A DNA stretch of 64,000 bases from Pseudomonas solani (GCF_026072635.1 NZ_AP023081.1:6134501-6198500); one strand, 5' to 3'; shown: positions 1 to 7,817, counted from the first letter of the stretch. The notes: generated by a model not told the origin, from the letters alone. Program-made: numbers and translations.

Positions 1-156
1 GTCAAGCTGAGCGCGGGTGTCGACAACCTGTTCGACAAGGACTATGCCGAACACCTCAACCTCGCCGGTGACGCCGGCTTCGGCTACCCCGCCGAACGCG
101 TCGCCATCGACGAGCCGGGCCGCACCCTCTGGGCCAAGGTCGACCTGAGTTTCTGA
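1..156 (+). CDS. TonB-dependent receptor, C-terminal end (partial; probably copper receptor)
   Basis: Reading frame 1 runs from the window edge to a TGA and gives the last 51 residues of an outer-membrane beta-barrel. It contains the motif GVDNLFDKDYAEHLNLAG and ends in an aromatic residue (LSF), as expected for the final strand of a TonB-dependent receptor. The end of the fragment, with FGYPAERV and EPGRTLW, resembles what I recall of TonB-dependent copper receptors (OprC type). The two DUF2946 genes just downstream fit a copper context, because that family often sits beside OprC-like receptors. The plug domain and N-terminus lie outside the window, so the substrate is inferred. Confidence 0.72.
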   Translation, partial: VKLSAGVDNLFDKDYAEHLNLAGDAGFGYPAERVAIDEPGRTLWAKVDLSF

Positions 157-241
157 AGCGACACCTGCGCAGCCGATCCGTGAGTCGGCTGCCGTGCTCC
201 ACCTGAAAGCCAACCGACAATTGAAAAAACAGGAGTTGATC

Positions 242-532
242 ATGAAGAAATCCCTGCTCTTCGCAGCCTGCCTGCTGGCCCTTCCCCTGGCCCAGGCGGC
301 CCAGGAACCCGAGGCGGTGTTCACCCGCGCCTGCGGCATGTGCCACAACGGGCAACTGCCCACCGCTCCGAAAAAAGGCGATGCCGCGGCCTGGAAACCC
401 CGCCTGGAAAAGGGTGACGAGGTACTCGTGCAGCACGTGACCCAGGGCTTCAACGCCATGCCGCCGCGCGGCCTGTGCATGGATTGCAGCCCCGAGGACT
501 ACAAGGCCGTGATCCACTGGATGGCCCAGTAA
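242..532 (+). CDS. Cytochrome c5-like periplasmic protein
   Basis: The protein has 96 residues. A signal peptide (MKKSLLFAACLLALPLAQA) is followed by one heme c motif, CGMCH, and a Met-Pro-Pro segment (NAMPPRG) that probably supplies the axial Met. A C-x2-C pair (LCMDCS) near the end matches the disulfide of cytochrome c5 proteins. It should act as a small periplasmic electron carrier. The ATG at 242 follows AGGAG at a good distance; an in-frame ATG at 194 would bury the signal peptide, so I reject it. It lies between the receptor end and the first DUF2946 gene, possibly in one transcription unit. Confidence 0.85.
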   Translation: MKKSLLFAACLLALPLAQAAQEPEAVFTRACGMCHNGQLPTAPKKGDAAAWKPRLEKGDEVLVQHVTQGFNAMPPRGLCMDCSPEDYKAVIHWMAQ

Positions 533-586
533 CGCTGTGCCTGGGTTCGCTCCCGGCGGGCGAACCCATCCACCGCCCTCGCCCCA

Positions 587-994
587 ATGCAGAGACCTGC
601 CCGCCCACACCTGAAGAGCGCCCGTCGTAGACCAGGCTCCCTGATCGCCTGGATGCTCTACGCCTGCGTCCTGTACAGCGCGTTCGCCTGCAGCCTGGGG
701 CATGGCCAGCAGAGCGGCCTGGCGCTGAGCGGTATCGGCGGGCTCTACTGCACAGCCAACGGCGACCTGGGTGCGTCACCGAGCAAGACTCCGGCCGGCA
801 CCGGCGGCGCTTCGTCGATGCCGGCCATGGGCTGCCCGCTGTGCAGCGCCTTCACCCTCACCACCCTCCTGCTGGGCGGCCTGTTGCTGCCTGGCAGGCC
901 TGGCGGCCATCCACCGCACCCCGGCGTCGTCGAGGGCCATACCCACCCTCGCCTCACCTGGCCCTCGGCCAACCCCCGCGCCTCCCCCGCCTGA
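587..994 (+). CDS. DUF2946 family protein (copy 1)
   Basis: This 135-residue protein starts with a basic N-terminus and a hydrophobic segment (AWMLYACVLYSAFACSL). A central Met-Gly-Cys-Pro-Leu-Cys motif is followed by a second hydrophobic helix, and the C-terminus ends in WPSANPRASPA. This arrangement is typical of DUF2946 proteins, small membrane-associated proteins often found next to copper receptors in pseudomonads. The Cys pair could bind copper, but that is inference. A second member lies about 500 bases downstream with the same WPS-NPRASP ending. The biochemical role is unknown. Confidence 0.65.
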   Translation: MQRPARPHLKSARRRPGSLIAWMLYACVLYSAFACSLGHGQQSGLALSGIGGLYCTANGDLGASPSKTPAGTGGASSMPAMGCPLCSAFTLTTLLLGGLLLPGRPGGHPPHPGVVEGHTHPRLTWPSANPRASPA

Positions 995-1119
995 CCTTCC
1001 CTTTCCCTGCACCGGCAGTCGCTTGCCGCTACACGGCGGCCGCTGCCGTTCGACTGACACCCGGCCCGCGCGCCTTCGCCGAGAAGGCACGGCGCCGGGT
1101 ACCCTGAAGGAGACAGGTC

Positions 1120-1479
1120 ATGAACGACACCAAGGTACTGGTTCTGCCGATCGCCGAGGGCACCATCGGCAATCCCGCCCGCGCGTCCACGGCGCAGCGC
1201 ATTGCCGGGATCAGACGCTGGGGAGCGATCGTCTGGCGAGACCATGAGAAACCGGGAGGCGTGCGGCGCGAGTACCTCGCCTCCAGCCGCGAGGGCCGCA
1301 CGCTGTTCGTGGCGAATCTGCTGGAAGGGGCTTACGTCGAGTTCGCCATCGCCTACCAGCGGCAGGGGCGCATCAAGATGCGTCGCTACTACCGGGTCAC
1401 GGCCGTACTCCCGGACGCCCTGCACCTGCTGGAGGTGCGCCAGGACGACCTGCCTTGCAGGGCCGTCCGGGCGGCCTAG
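1120..1479 (+). CDS. Hypothetical protein
   Basis: The 119-residue protein begins at an ATG preceded by AAGGAGACAGGTC, a good ribosome binding site. It has no signal peptide or membrane segment and is rich in Arg. The middle (about residues 45-105) reads like a small beta-rich domain. I do not recognise the family. It lies between the two DUF2946 genes on the same strand, so it may be co-transcribed with them. Confidence 0.55.
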   Translation: MNDTKVLVLPIAEGTIGNPARASTAQRIAGIRRWGAIVWRDHEKPGGVRREYLASSREGRTLFVANLLEGAYVEFAIAYQRQGRIKMRRYYRVTAVLPDALHLLEVRQDDLPCRAVRAA

Positions 1480-1488
1480 GGACGCGCG

Positions 1489-1893
1489 ATGATCTGCTGC
1501 GGCATGCGCCGTGAGGCGCATCACAATGCCTGGGTGGCGGCATTCCTGGCGATCGTGCTCAAGGTCATGGCGTTGCCGATGGCCACGGCCTTCGGATCGC
1601 TCAGCCTGGAGCAACTGCTGGCCGGGAGCTTCTGCTCGTCGGGTGGTTTGCAGCAGAGCGCCCTGGTACTCGACAAGGACAGTTCCGGCTCGCCCGACGC
1701 AGGTGGCACGTCCCACTGCTGCTGCTCACAATCCGTCGGCGCGGCCCCCCTGCCGCCGTCGCCTCTGGCTGCACCGGGGCGGCTCGCGGCACTGCGCCCG
1801 ACGCCCGCCGCCCATCCCTTCGCCGTCTCGCCCCGCGAGCGCTGGCCCTCGATCAACCCCCGAGCCTCTCCCGTCCTGCCTGGCTGCCCCTGA
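1489..1893 (+). CDS. DUF2946 family protein (copy 2)
   Basis: The 134-residue protein starts only 9 bases after the preceding gene. It has a hydrophobic N-terminal helix (VAAFLAIVLKVMALPMATAFG), a Cys cluster (SHCCCSQS) and the family-type ending RWPSINPRASP, which closely matches copy 1. The Cys cluster replaces the Cys-Pro-Leu-Cys motif of the first copy. Tight spacing suggests an operon. A copper-related role is inferred from the neighbours only. Confidence 0.6.
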   Translation: MICCGMRREAHHNAWVAAFLAIVLKVMALPMATAFGSLSLEQLLAGSFCSSGGLQQSALVLDKDSSGSPDAGGTSHCCCSQSVGAAPLPPSPLAAPGRLAALRPTPAAHPFAVSPRERWPSINPRASPVLPGCP

Positions 1894-2052
1894 TAGCAAC
1901 CCCTCGGGCACGGGCTTCAACGCCCATCCGCCCCGAGGTAGACCACGCCTCTGCAAGGACGACACGACATGCTCCACAACAGGCTTGCCACCCGAAGAAA
2001 CGACCTTCCGACGCCATCCCTCCCCAGCCCCCAACGAGGGGCAGGAGGACAG

Positions 2053-2607
2053 ATGCGCTCGCCGACCCTTGCCACCCGCCCAAGCGGAAGCCGTGGCGAC
2101 TTTCTGCTGCCCTTTCCCGACTACCCCTGCAACGCACGCAGCTTCGTGCACCTGGACGCACGCCTGCTGCCCTACTGGCACACCCTGTTCGATGTGTGCC
2201 CGGCTCTGCTCAAGCTGGACGCACCGGAGGGCCTCAATCTGTTCCGCAGCTTCATGACCTGGGCCTACCGCCGCCATCCCCCGCTGGACTGGACCTACTA
2301 CCTGAGCGTCTGCCGCTGGCTGCTGGAGTCCGAGTACCGGCAACAGGTGCACGAGGAGCATGTGGAGGCGTTCATGGCAGCCGCCGCGGCACGCTGGGTG
2401 AACACCGACGACAGCCAGGCCCGGGGGCTCATCCTCATCTGGCGTGAAACCGCGGTGACGGTGACCGACTGGAAGGTCGCGCCCCGGGCGCTTGCGATGG
2501 TCGAGGCCGAGGAGGGGCTGCCCGCACCCCACTGGGACTTTGCCTGGAGCCCGCTGGCCGGGCGGGGAGCGAACGGGTTCCGGCGCTGGTTGCCGATTCC
2601 CGGCTGA
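2053..2607 (+). CDS. Hypothetical cytosolic protein
   Basis: I chose the ATG at 2053 because it directly follows AGGAGGACAG; the frame stays open back to 1969 but without such a signal. The 184-residue product has no signal peptide. It is rich in Trp and Tyr, with segments such as MTWAYRRHPPLDWTYYLS, and appears mainly helical. I do not recognise the family. It is the last gene of the rightward series that begins with the receptor, and a terminator-like hairpin lies about 200 bases downstream. Confidence 0.6.
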   Translation: MRSPTLATRPSGSRGDFLLPFPDYPCNARSFVHLDARLLPYWHTLFDVCPALLKLDAPEGLNLFRSFMTWAYRRHPPLDWTYYLSVCRWLLESEYRQQVHEEHVEAFMAAAAARWVNTDDSQARGLILIWRETAVTVTDWKVAPRALAMVEAEEGLPAPHWDFAWSPLAGRGANGFRRWLPIPG

Positions 2608-2802
2608 GCCGGCTGCGACAGCCCGCCGCAGCCGCCGCCCGAGGCGTCACGGCGCGCGACGGCGGGTGGGGCTGTGTCAGGCTGTCGCAGTGGCGGCAAC
2701 CAGGCCCGCCCCTAGAGTTCGACTGCCGAGGGCGGATGCAGGAAAGAGGCTTCCACGGTTAGCCCGAAGCAGCGACAAGGAGCGGGGACGCTCTGCAAAA
2801 CC

Positions 2803-2829
2803 AGCCCTCTTCACGGAGGGCTTTTTATT
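2803..2829 (+). terminator. Intrinsic terminator
   Basis: A perfect 7-base-pair stem (AGCCCTC with GAGGGCT) and a 6-base loop are followed by TTTTT and ATT. It could end the transcript of the upstream hypothetical gene or of a short RNA. Confidence 0.75.
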
Positions 2830-2836
2830 GTGCGCA

Positions 2837-2859
2837 GGGTGCGACAGGCTGCCGCACCC
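2837..2859. repeat. 23-base near-palindrome (TGCGACAG half-sites)
   Basis: GGGTGCGACAG and CTGCCGCACCC form an inverted repeat around one central G, with a single mismatch. The half-site recurs singly at about 2616, 2683 and 2929. It may be a regulator binding site; the protein is unknown. Confidence 0.45.
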
Positions 2860-2998
2860 AATGGCAGCTAGCTGACGGCCTCTGGGCTCGACGCCCGCCT
2901 GCGCAACGAGCGTGGCAAGTTGTCGCATCTCGCCCGTCAAAGGCCCGGGTGCTAACGTTTCCGTGACACGACGGTTTCCTTGGCAGGTACGTCTGGTC

Positions 2999-3030
2999 AA
3001 AGGCCGGGGCTCAAAAAGCCTCGGCCTTTT
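2999..3030 (+). terminator. Terminator-like hairpin
   Basis: A 12-base-pair stem with one G-T pair (AAAGGCCGGGGC with GCCTCGGCCTTT) and an A-rich loop ends in TTTT. The loop side GGCCGGGGCTCAAAAA recurs in the hairpin at 4205-4231. Confidence 0.65.
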
Positions 3031-3130
3031 CACATCACGCAAAAGATAAAGGTGCGCAACGCTGCCACCTGCCGGCAGGGTGTGCGCCCGGCCGGCATTG
3101 TGCGCTTTGACCCTGCGCGGAGCTGATCGA

Positions 3131-3590
3131 GGTGGGTGGATGACGCTCTTTCCATCCACCAAAGGGTGCTACCGACGAACGCATTGCATGGGCCGTGGCA
3201 GGCCTGTCGGTCGGGTGCAACCCAACAACGCCGGTACCAGGCACTCGCGGGTTTCACCCGCCCTACGCCGATCCGGGCTGCCTCTTTTGCGGGAGCGGAC
3301 TCATCCGCGATCAGCCTCGCCAACAAACCGTTGGGCCTCGCTGCGCTTGGCGCCAACCTACGGCGCCCCCCCACCCACGATGCCCACCCATGCGTAGGGT
3401 GGATGGCGCTGTTTTCATCCACCAAACGATGCCACCGACGAACGCATTGCATGGGCCTTGGCAGGCCTTTAGGTCGGGTGCAACCCGACAACGCCGGTAC
3501 CAGGCACTCGCGAGTTACACCCGCCCTACGCTGATCCGGGCTGCCTTTCTTTTGGGAGCGGATTCATCCGCGATCAGCCTCACCGCTGGC
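3131..3590. repeat. Duplicated composite intergenic repeat (period about 263 bases)
   Basis: Two similar blocks start near 3131 and 3394. Each carries in order a GGGTGGATG...CATCCACC hairpin, the string CGACGAACGCATTGCATGGG, a GGTCGGGTGCAACCC element, the string ACGCCGGTACCAGGCACTCG and a GGGAGCGGATTCATCCGCGAT hairpin. A GTTGGGCCTCGCTGCG...GCGCCAACC element lies between the copies. The same modules recur at 6.7-7.0, 14.1, 47.4, 61.1 and 63.2-63.9 kb. Open frames across it are by-products of the repeats. Confidence 0.8.
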
Positions 3591-3619
3591 CTCCGGCCCT
3601 CCGATTGACACCCCGCCCC

Positions 3620-3857
3620 CGAATCCATAACGTTGCCCCGCTGCCCAACCTGGGGAGCCGGGATTGGCGTCCCGATCAAGAGAAGGAGCATGGGCCTCGG
3701 TTCAGCTCCTGGCATGGTCGCACCCGTGTTTTTCATGGGAGGACCGTGCAGGGCATCTTCGGATGCGCCGGTTCTCTTGACGGTTACGCCAACCTGCACG
3801 GTCCGCCCACCCTGATTGGCGTCAGGGAGCGGTTCTTGGCTCCAAGAGGCTACGACC
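3620..3857 (+). other. Probable conserved leader upstream of a small gene
   Basis: About 240 bases between the repeat block and the small gene hold a structured-looking sequence, with GATTGGCGTC occurring twice (near 3662 and 3818) and TTGGCGT complementary to ACGCCAA near 3786. From memory, similar stretches occur in front of small genes in other Pseudomonas genomes. Several frames are open on both strands, none with a convincing start. It could be an RNA leader or a dispersed repeat. Confidence 0.35.
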
Positions 3858-3926
3858 ATGAACTCCATCAAACTCCCCCACCCGCACCTGCCGCTCCTGC
3901 GCATCAAAAAGGAGAGATCGGCATGA
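3858..3926 (+). CDS. Possible 22-residue leader peptide
   Basis: A short frame (ATG at 3858, TGA at 3924-3926) encodes a basic peptide ending in LLRIKKERSA. Its stop overlaps the start of the next gene in the arrangement ATGA, typical of translational coupling. The AAGGAGAGATC inside it is the ribosome binding site of the next gene. Translation of the peptide itself is unproven. Confidence 0.3.
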   Translation: MNSIKLPHPHLPLLRIKKERSA

Positions 3927-4168
3927 ACAGCGACCTCGAACACCGCCGCCTGCATGAACTCGTCGACCGCCTGGAATCGCGCCTGAATACAGTCCAGGTG
4001 CTCGCCGAGGTCATCCTGGACAACGCCGCCATGCGCGAAGGCATACCCGGGCCCTACCTGGATGACGTGCGAGAGGCCGCGCTGATGGAGGCGGTGATTC
4101 ACCTTTCCCGCAGCAACCAGGAAGACTTCCAGCACGTGGCGAAGCTGGCGCAGTTGCCGCTGCGTTGA
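3923..4168 (+). CDS. Small hypothetical protein, helical
   Basis: The 81-residue protein starts at an ATG preceded by AAGGAGAGATCGGC. It is acidic and almost entirely helical in appearance (LHELVDRLESRLNTVQVLAE and later segments), with no signal peptide. It resembles the small Pseudomonas-specific proteins of unknown function that I recall following this kind of leader. The reading frame stays open upstream to 3605, but that part lies in repeat and leader sequence, so I exclude it. Confidence 0.6.
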   Translation: MNSDLEHRRLHELVDRLESRLNTVQVLAEVILDNAAMREGIPGPYLDDVREAALMEAVIHLSRSNQEDFQHVAKLAQLPLR

Positions 4169-4204
4169 GGGTGATGTGGCTTTACGGCCAGGGTCCACCT
4201 GCAA

Positions 4205-4231
4205 GAGGCCGGGGCTCAAAAACCTGGCCTC
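4205..4231. terminator. Hairpin between convergent genes
   Basis: GAGGCCGGG pairs with CCTGGCCTC (8 of 9) around an A-rich loop. It sits between the rightward small gene ending at 4168 and the leftward gene ending at 4249, so it may serve both. No T-run follows on either side. Confidence 0.45.
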
Positions 4232-4248
4232 CCCCTATTACCCAACCG

Positions 4249-4779
4249 CTAGATATCCGCGACCCTGCCACCGCTGAAGAAGCCCTGAGCAACCACACCG
4301 GTTCCATTGGTGGAGTTCTGGCTGGTGCCCCATGTGCTTAGGTGCCCCATCTTCGCCAGCGACTGGATCATCAGGCTGACGGAGCCGGAGACCGAGTGCT
4401 GGTAGATGCGCAGCCCCGTTCGCGAGTCGGTCAGCGAGGGCTCGAAATCGAGATCGTTGGTCTCGCAGAGCTGTAACAAGGTAGCGAGAACAGCCTTGGA
4501 GAGCGGCGTTTCGTCGTCGTCGCCGATCACGACCGAGATTTCCTTGGCCGTCTTGATGCTGCCTAGGTTGCTCAACGCTTGGAGGAAGGGGGCTTCGACG
4601 CTCTGCGTCCAGCTCTGTGCACTGAACGTACTGCTGATATGGGTCACGAAGATCTTCGGTGGGACTATCACCCCCACCCCGACGCAACCGGACAACCCGT
4701 CCGTCCAGAGTGATAGGTCGTTGTGGCCGGTTGTGTCGAGCACGACCCATTCGTTCAACCCTACCTTTACGCTCGGCAT
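4249..4779 (-). CDS. Predicted Cys-His deamidase-fold protein (CNF1/BLF1/CheD-type signature)
   Basis: The 176-residue protein starts at the ATG at 4779, preceded by GGAGAGGGAGAG. An LSGC motif has its Cys at residue 32, with Thr at 26 and His at 47 (FVTHIS). LSGC with a Thr six residues before the Cys and a downstream His is the catalytic signature of the toxin deamidases CNF1 and BLF1; CheD glutamine deamidases share the same Thr-Cys-His geometry. The Cys-to-His distance of 15 equals that of CNF1 (866 and 881). There is no signal peptide, delivery domain or visible secretion partner. Substrate and role are unknown; a housekeeping CheD-like role is also possible. The family assignment rests on these motifs alone. 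Confidence 0.5.
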   Translation of the reverse strand: MPSVKVGLNEWVVLDTTGHNDLSLWTDGLSGCVGVGVIVPPKIFVTHISSTFSAQSWTQSVEAPFLQALSNLGSIKTAKEISVVIGDDDETPLSKAVLATLLQLCETNDLDFEPSLTDSRTGLRIYQHSVSGSVSLMIQSLAKMGHLSTWGTSQNSTNGTGVVAQGFFSGGRVADI

Positions 4780-5090
4780 TGGACTCTCCCTCTCCGCGTG
4801 TGGATGTTCATCAGTTGCCCGGGGCCGGGACGTGCGCGGCAGTACCCAATCCGGGCTACACGCCAGGCGAGCCTCCGCAGCGGGCCCATCCCTGGCTGGA
4901 TAGGACAATCCAAGCACATCGGTGCGACGGCGCAACGGCTGTCACCCCACCGGTCGGCCCCATTGCGGGCGGGCGAAAAGTCTGTCTTCCAACTACCTTC
5001 CGATAGCAGCAGATGCTGGAGAGACGATGAAGCGGGTGAATCGGCTTTCCCGGGCCACGACCTGTCCACGACACACCGAAGGCGGTACCT
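4780..5090. other. Intergenic region between divergent genes
   Basis: About 310 bases separate the leftward deamidase-like gene from the rightward DUF4239 gene and should hold both promoters. An ATG at 5027 behind GGAGAGACG opens a frame that runs into the next gene out of phase; I regard it as chance. No clear operator or repeat is visible. Confidence 0.4.
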
Positions 5091-5852
5091 ATGGAATCAG
5101 TCCTGATCGCAGCGGGCGTCTTCGTATGCCTGATACTGGCCTCCCTGCTGATGATGCATTGGTATCCCAAGCTTTCGGCCCGTCACAAAGACGAAGAAAC
5201 CAACACGGTGGTCCGCCTGGTGGCCAATATCTTCGTGGTCATGACCTCACTGGTGTTCGGCCTCATGATCAATTCAGCAAAGAACACCTTCGAAGCCATC
5301 GACACCAACATGCACGCCTACGCCACCAGCCTGATCATCTTTGATCGCACCTTGAAGAATTACGGAGAAGCGGCACAGGAAACCCGCCTGCGCCTGGCTG
5401 CGTATGTGGAGCGCGCCATTGCCAATCCCTACCGTGGGGATGAGGCGCTCCAGCATCGGAACAGCCCCGCCACGCAGTTTCTCGACAACATCGGCGTGGC
5501 TCTTGCCGCCATCACACCCGGGAGCCGGTATCAGGAAACCCAGCTCACCGATCTTCGTCGCCAATATCACTCGCTCATCGAGCAGCGCTGGAGAATCGTG
5601 GAGCAATCCGAAGGCACGATTCCGATGCCGCTGATAGGCATGCTCGTCGCGTGGTTGACGCTTATCTACGCAAGCTTCGGTTATCGGGCGCCACGCAACC
5701 CAATGGTGATCGGCATGTTCACCGTGTCCTCCTTGCTGATCGCCACCTCCGTGTATCTGGTGCTGGACATGGACATCCCCTTCCACGGCCCCATCCAGAT
5801 ATCGGACGCCCCCTTGCGCAGGGCATTGGCAGAGATGCAGATGCAGGGGTGA
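5091..5852 (+). CDS. DUF4239 / bestrophin-like domain membrane protein
   Basis: The 253-residue protein has hydrophobic segments at about residues 3-22, 45-62, 185-203 and 208-228, with a soluble stretch between the second and third. Features such as VFGLMINSAKNTF and the two paired helices fit the DUF4239 (bestrophin-like) family. Its transport function is not established. The start at 5091 follows GAAGGCGG. It is divergent from the deamidase-like gene and followed by a separate gene. Confidence 0.6.
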   Translation: MESVLIAAGVFVCLILASLLMMHWYPKLSARHKDEETNTVVRLVANIFVVMTSLVFGLMINSAKNTFEAIDTNMHAYATSLIIFDRTLKNYGEAAQETRLRLAAYVERAIANPYRGDEALQHRNSPATQFLDNIGVALAAITPGSRYQETQLTDLRRQYHSLIEQRWRIVEQSEGTIPMPLIGMLVAWLTLIYASFGYRAPRNPMVIGMFTVSSLLIATSVYLVLDMDIPFHGPIQISDAPLRRALAEMQMQG

Positions 5853-6110
5853 CTTCAGCGCATCGCCGGGTGCGGGCGTTCATCTCGGCGGGCAATGGCG
5901 CTCTTTCATCCAACGTGCGATGCCGCTCCCGCCCGAAAAGCGAATACCGGGGGCGTAGCGATCACGACGGAACACTTCAAGCCCGTATCGGGTATCCGTC
6001 GGGCGAATCGTTCGAACTTATCGGCATGGCCTCTGCCCATTCAGAAGACTCTCGTGTTCTCCAACACGTGTCCCCGCGCCTCGCGAGGCGCTTCTGCGAA
6101 GAGGTCCATC

Positions 6111-6671
6111 ATGAGCATGAATCTGCAAGGCAAGAAGGTTCTATTCATCACCGCCAACACCGGGATCGAGCGCGATGAGCTGCTCAAGCCCATGGAGGCC
6201 CTGAAGACCCAGGGAGCCAAGGTGATGCATGCGACGGTCAAGGGTGGCGAAGCCCAGACCTGGGTCCAGGACAGTGAAAAAGACGTGACGGTGAATTCGG
6301 ACACGACCCTCAAGGGCCTGGGCGCGAGCGACTTCGACCTGCTGGTGATCCCGGGCGGTACGGTGAATGCCGATACGCTGCGCCAGGATGCGGACGCCCA
6401 ACGCCTGGTGCAGGAGTTCGCCTCGGCGGGCAAGCCGGTCGCGGCGATCTGCCATGGGCCCTGGCTGCTGATCGACGCTGGCGTGGTCGACAGCAAATCA
6501 CTGACCTCCTACTCCAGCGTGCGTATCGACCTGGTCAATGCCGGTGCGAGCTGGGTAGATGCAGAAGTAAAGGTCTGCCCGGGCAAGGGCTGGACCCTGA
6601 TCACCTCGCGCAACCCCAACGACCTGCCCGCCTTCAACGCGGCCATCGGCAAGGCCCTGCAGGCGGCCTGA
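6111..6671 (+). CDS. DJ-1/PfpI family protein
   Basis: The 186-residue protein begins at an ATG (6111) after GAAGAGG; a second ATG at 6117 is also possible. It carries the nucleophile elbow AAICHGPWLL with Cys at about residue 114 and Glu residues near 19-23 (GIERDEL), as in PfpI/YhbO-type proteins. Members act as proteases, glyoxalases or deglycases under carbonyl stress; the exact activity cannot be read from sequence. The full family length is present. It is followed by intergenic repeats and appears monocistronic. Confidence 0.85.
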   Translation: MSMNLQGKKVLFITANTGIERDELLKPMEALKTQGAKVMHATVKGGEAQTWVQDSEKDVTVNSDTTLKGLGASDFDLLVIPGGTVNADTLRQDADAQRLVQEFASAGKPVAAICHGPWLLIDAGVVDSKSLTSYSSVRIDLVNAGASWVDAEVKVCPGKGWTLITSRNPNDLPAFNAAIGKALQAA

Positions 6672-7289
6672 TCGTCTACAAAGAGCGCCGCCGGGCACAT
6701 CACGGCGGCGAGCCAGGGTCGCCTCTTTGTGGGAGCGGATTCATCCGCGATCAGCTTCACCGACGAACCGTTGGGCCTCGCTGCGCTCGGCGCCAACCTG
6801 CGACGCCCACCCCAACCGGGGTGCCGCCGGGAGCACATGGCGGAGACGGTGATTAGCCTGCAGGTCAGGTGCAACCCGACGCTTGCGATGATGGGTTTCG
6901 CTGCGCTCTCGGAGCGCCGCCCGACGCATCCTACGGCGCTGGCACCACCCACTATGCCCACCCATGTGTAGGGTGGATGGCGCTCTTTTCATCCACCGAA
7001 CGGTGCCACTGGCGAGCACATCGCGTGGTCCGTGAATGCGCGCGCCGGCCCGGTTGAGTCTCCAGCACACACTCGCCCGCCGCCCCCGAACCCGCCTGTT
7101 ACCCAGGTGCCCGCCGCTGAAGGCGAGCGCGCCGCACCCCAGCCTTTGGCTTGGCTTACAGCCGGCAAGCCTCACCTAGCCTCAACGGACTGTCCAGCAA
7201 CGCTGGAGAGAAGGAGCAGTTACCCAAACGGCAGTTTGCAGGGAAGAACGCGCGAACCTCTGCAAGATCAGAGCGAACAGGGACACGAC
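6672..7289. repeat. Intergenic region with one composite repeat block
   Basis: This 618-base stretch holds a GGGAGCGGATTCATCCGCGAT hairpin (about 6730-6750), a TTGGGCCTCGCTGCGCTCGG...CCAACC element (6771-6802), a GTGCAACCCGAC element (about 6868) and a GTAGGGTGGATGGCG...CATCCACC hairpin (6967-6998). It is a single copy of the block seen at 3.1 and 63.2 kb. The last 200 bases carry no repeat and should contain the promoter of the secreted-protein gene. Confidence 0.7.
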
Positions 7290-7763
7290 ATGAACGCCTA
7301 TTTCAAACCGCTATGCGCCTTCGTTTTGGCAGCCCTTTGCAGCATCGCCCAAGCAGCGACATTGTTGCCGCCAAGCACGGCATTCACGGCCTACGGCATG
7401 TTTACATTGCAGTCCGGAACCATCCCGACCACAACCTGCAACATCAGCCTCTCCGGCACGACGGGCACCAGCAACACGGCAAGCATCACCACGGTGAGCA
7501 TTACCGGCACAGGCTTTTGCCCGGCCATCACTGCCTCCTGGCTGCCCTGGACCTGGACAGCAACGACCACCACGGCGGCGACCCTCTCGGGGGTCAAGCT
7601 GTTGGTCTTAGGGAAGTCCTGCACCATTTCCTCCGCGACGCTTAACGGGTCGTGGTCGAACGCCTCCAACACACTTTCCTTCTCGCCCAACCAGTTCTTG
7701 GGCGACTGCATCCTCGGGAACCTGCGCTTCAGTCCATCGCCCATGTTCACCGTCGTGCCTTGA
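7290..7763 (+). CDS. Secreted PraB-like protein
   Basis: The 157-residue protein has a signal peptide (about residues 1-22, ending in IAQAA). The mature part is rich in Thr and Ser with four Cys residues, no charged core and a beta-rich pattern. The order FTAYGMFTL, C-x-I-S-L-S-G-T, LPW and a late GDCILGNL resembles the PraA/PraB family linked to hexadecane oxidation and biofilm matrix in Pseudomonas. I assign it by overall pattern, not by a catalytic motif. It is probably exported and disulfide-bonded. Confidence 0.5.
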   Translation: MNAYFKPLCAFVLAALCSIAQAATLLPPSTAFTAYGMFTLQSGTIPTTTCNISLSGTTGTSNTASITTVSITGTGFCPAITASWLPWTWTATTTTAATLSGVKLLVLGKSCTISSATLNGSWSNASNTLSFSPNQFLGDCILGNLRFSPSPMFTVVP

Positions 7764-7817
7764 TCGAAGGTGCCGGGTTACCAGTGCCCGGCACCCACTC
7801 GAGTAGCGCGGCGCCGC

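Larger units (their letters stand above)
2608..3030 (+). other. Non-coding stretch with two terminator-like hairpins; possible small RNAs
   Basis: I see no convincing gene here. The octamer TGCGACAG, its complement or a near variant occurs near 2616, 2683, 2841 and 2929, and a 23-base near-palindrome lies at 2837-2859. Two hairpins (2803-2829 and 2999-3030) each lie 100-150 bases after one of these motifs, the layout expected of two short independent transcripts. The first candidate carries several GGA trinucleotides. That these are small RNAs is inference. Confidence 0.3.

Noticed and set aside
3605..3922. N-terminal extension of the 81-residue protein
   Set aside because: The extension lies in repeat and leader sequence and has no start signal; the ATG at 3923 has a strong one.
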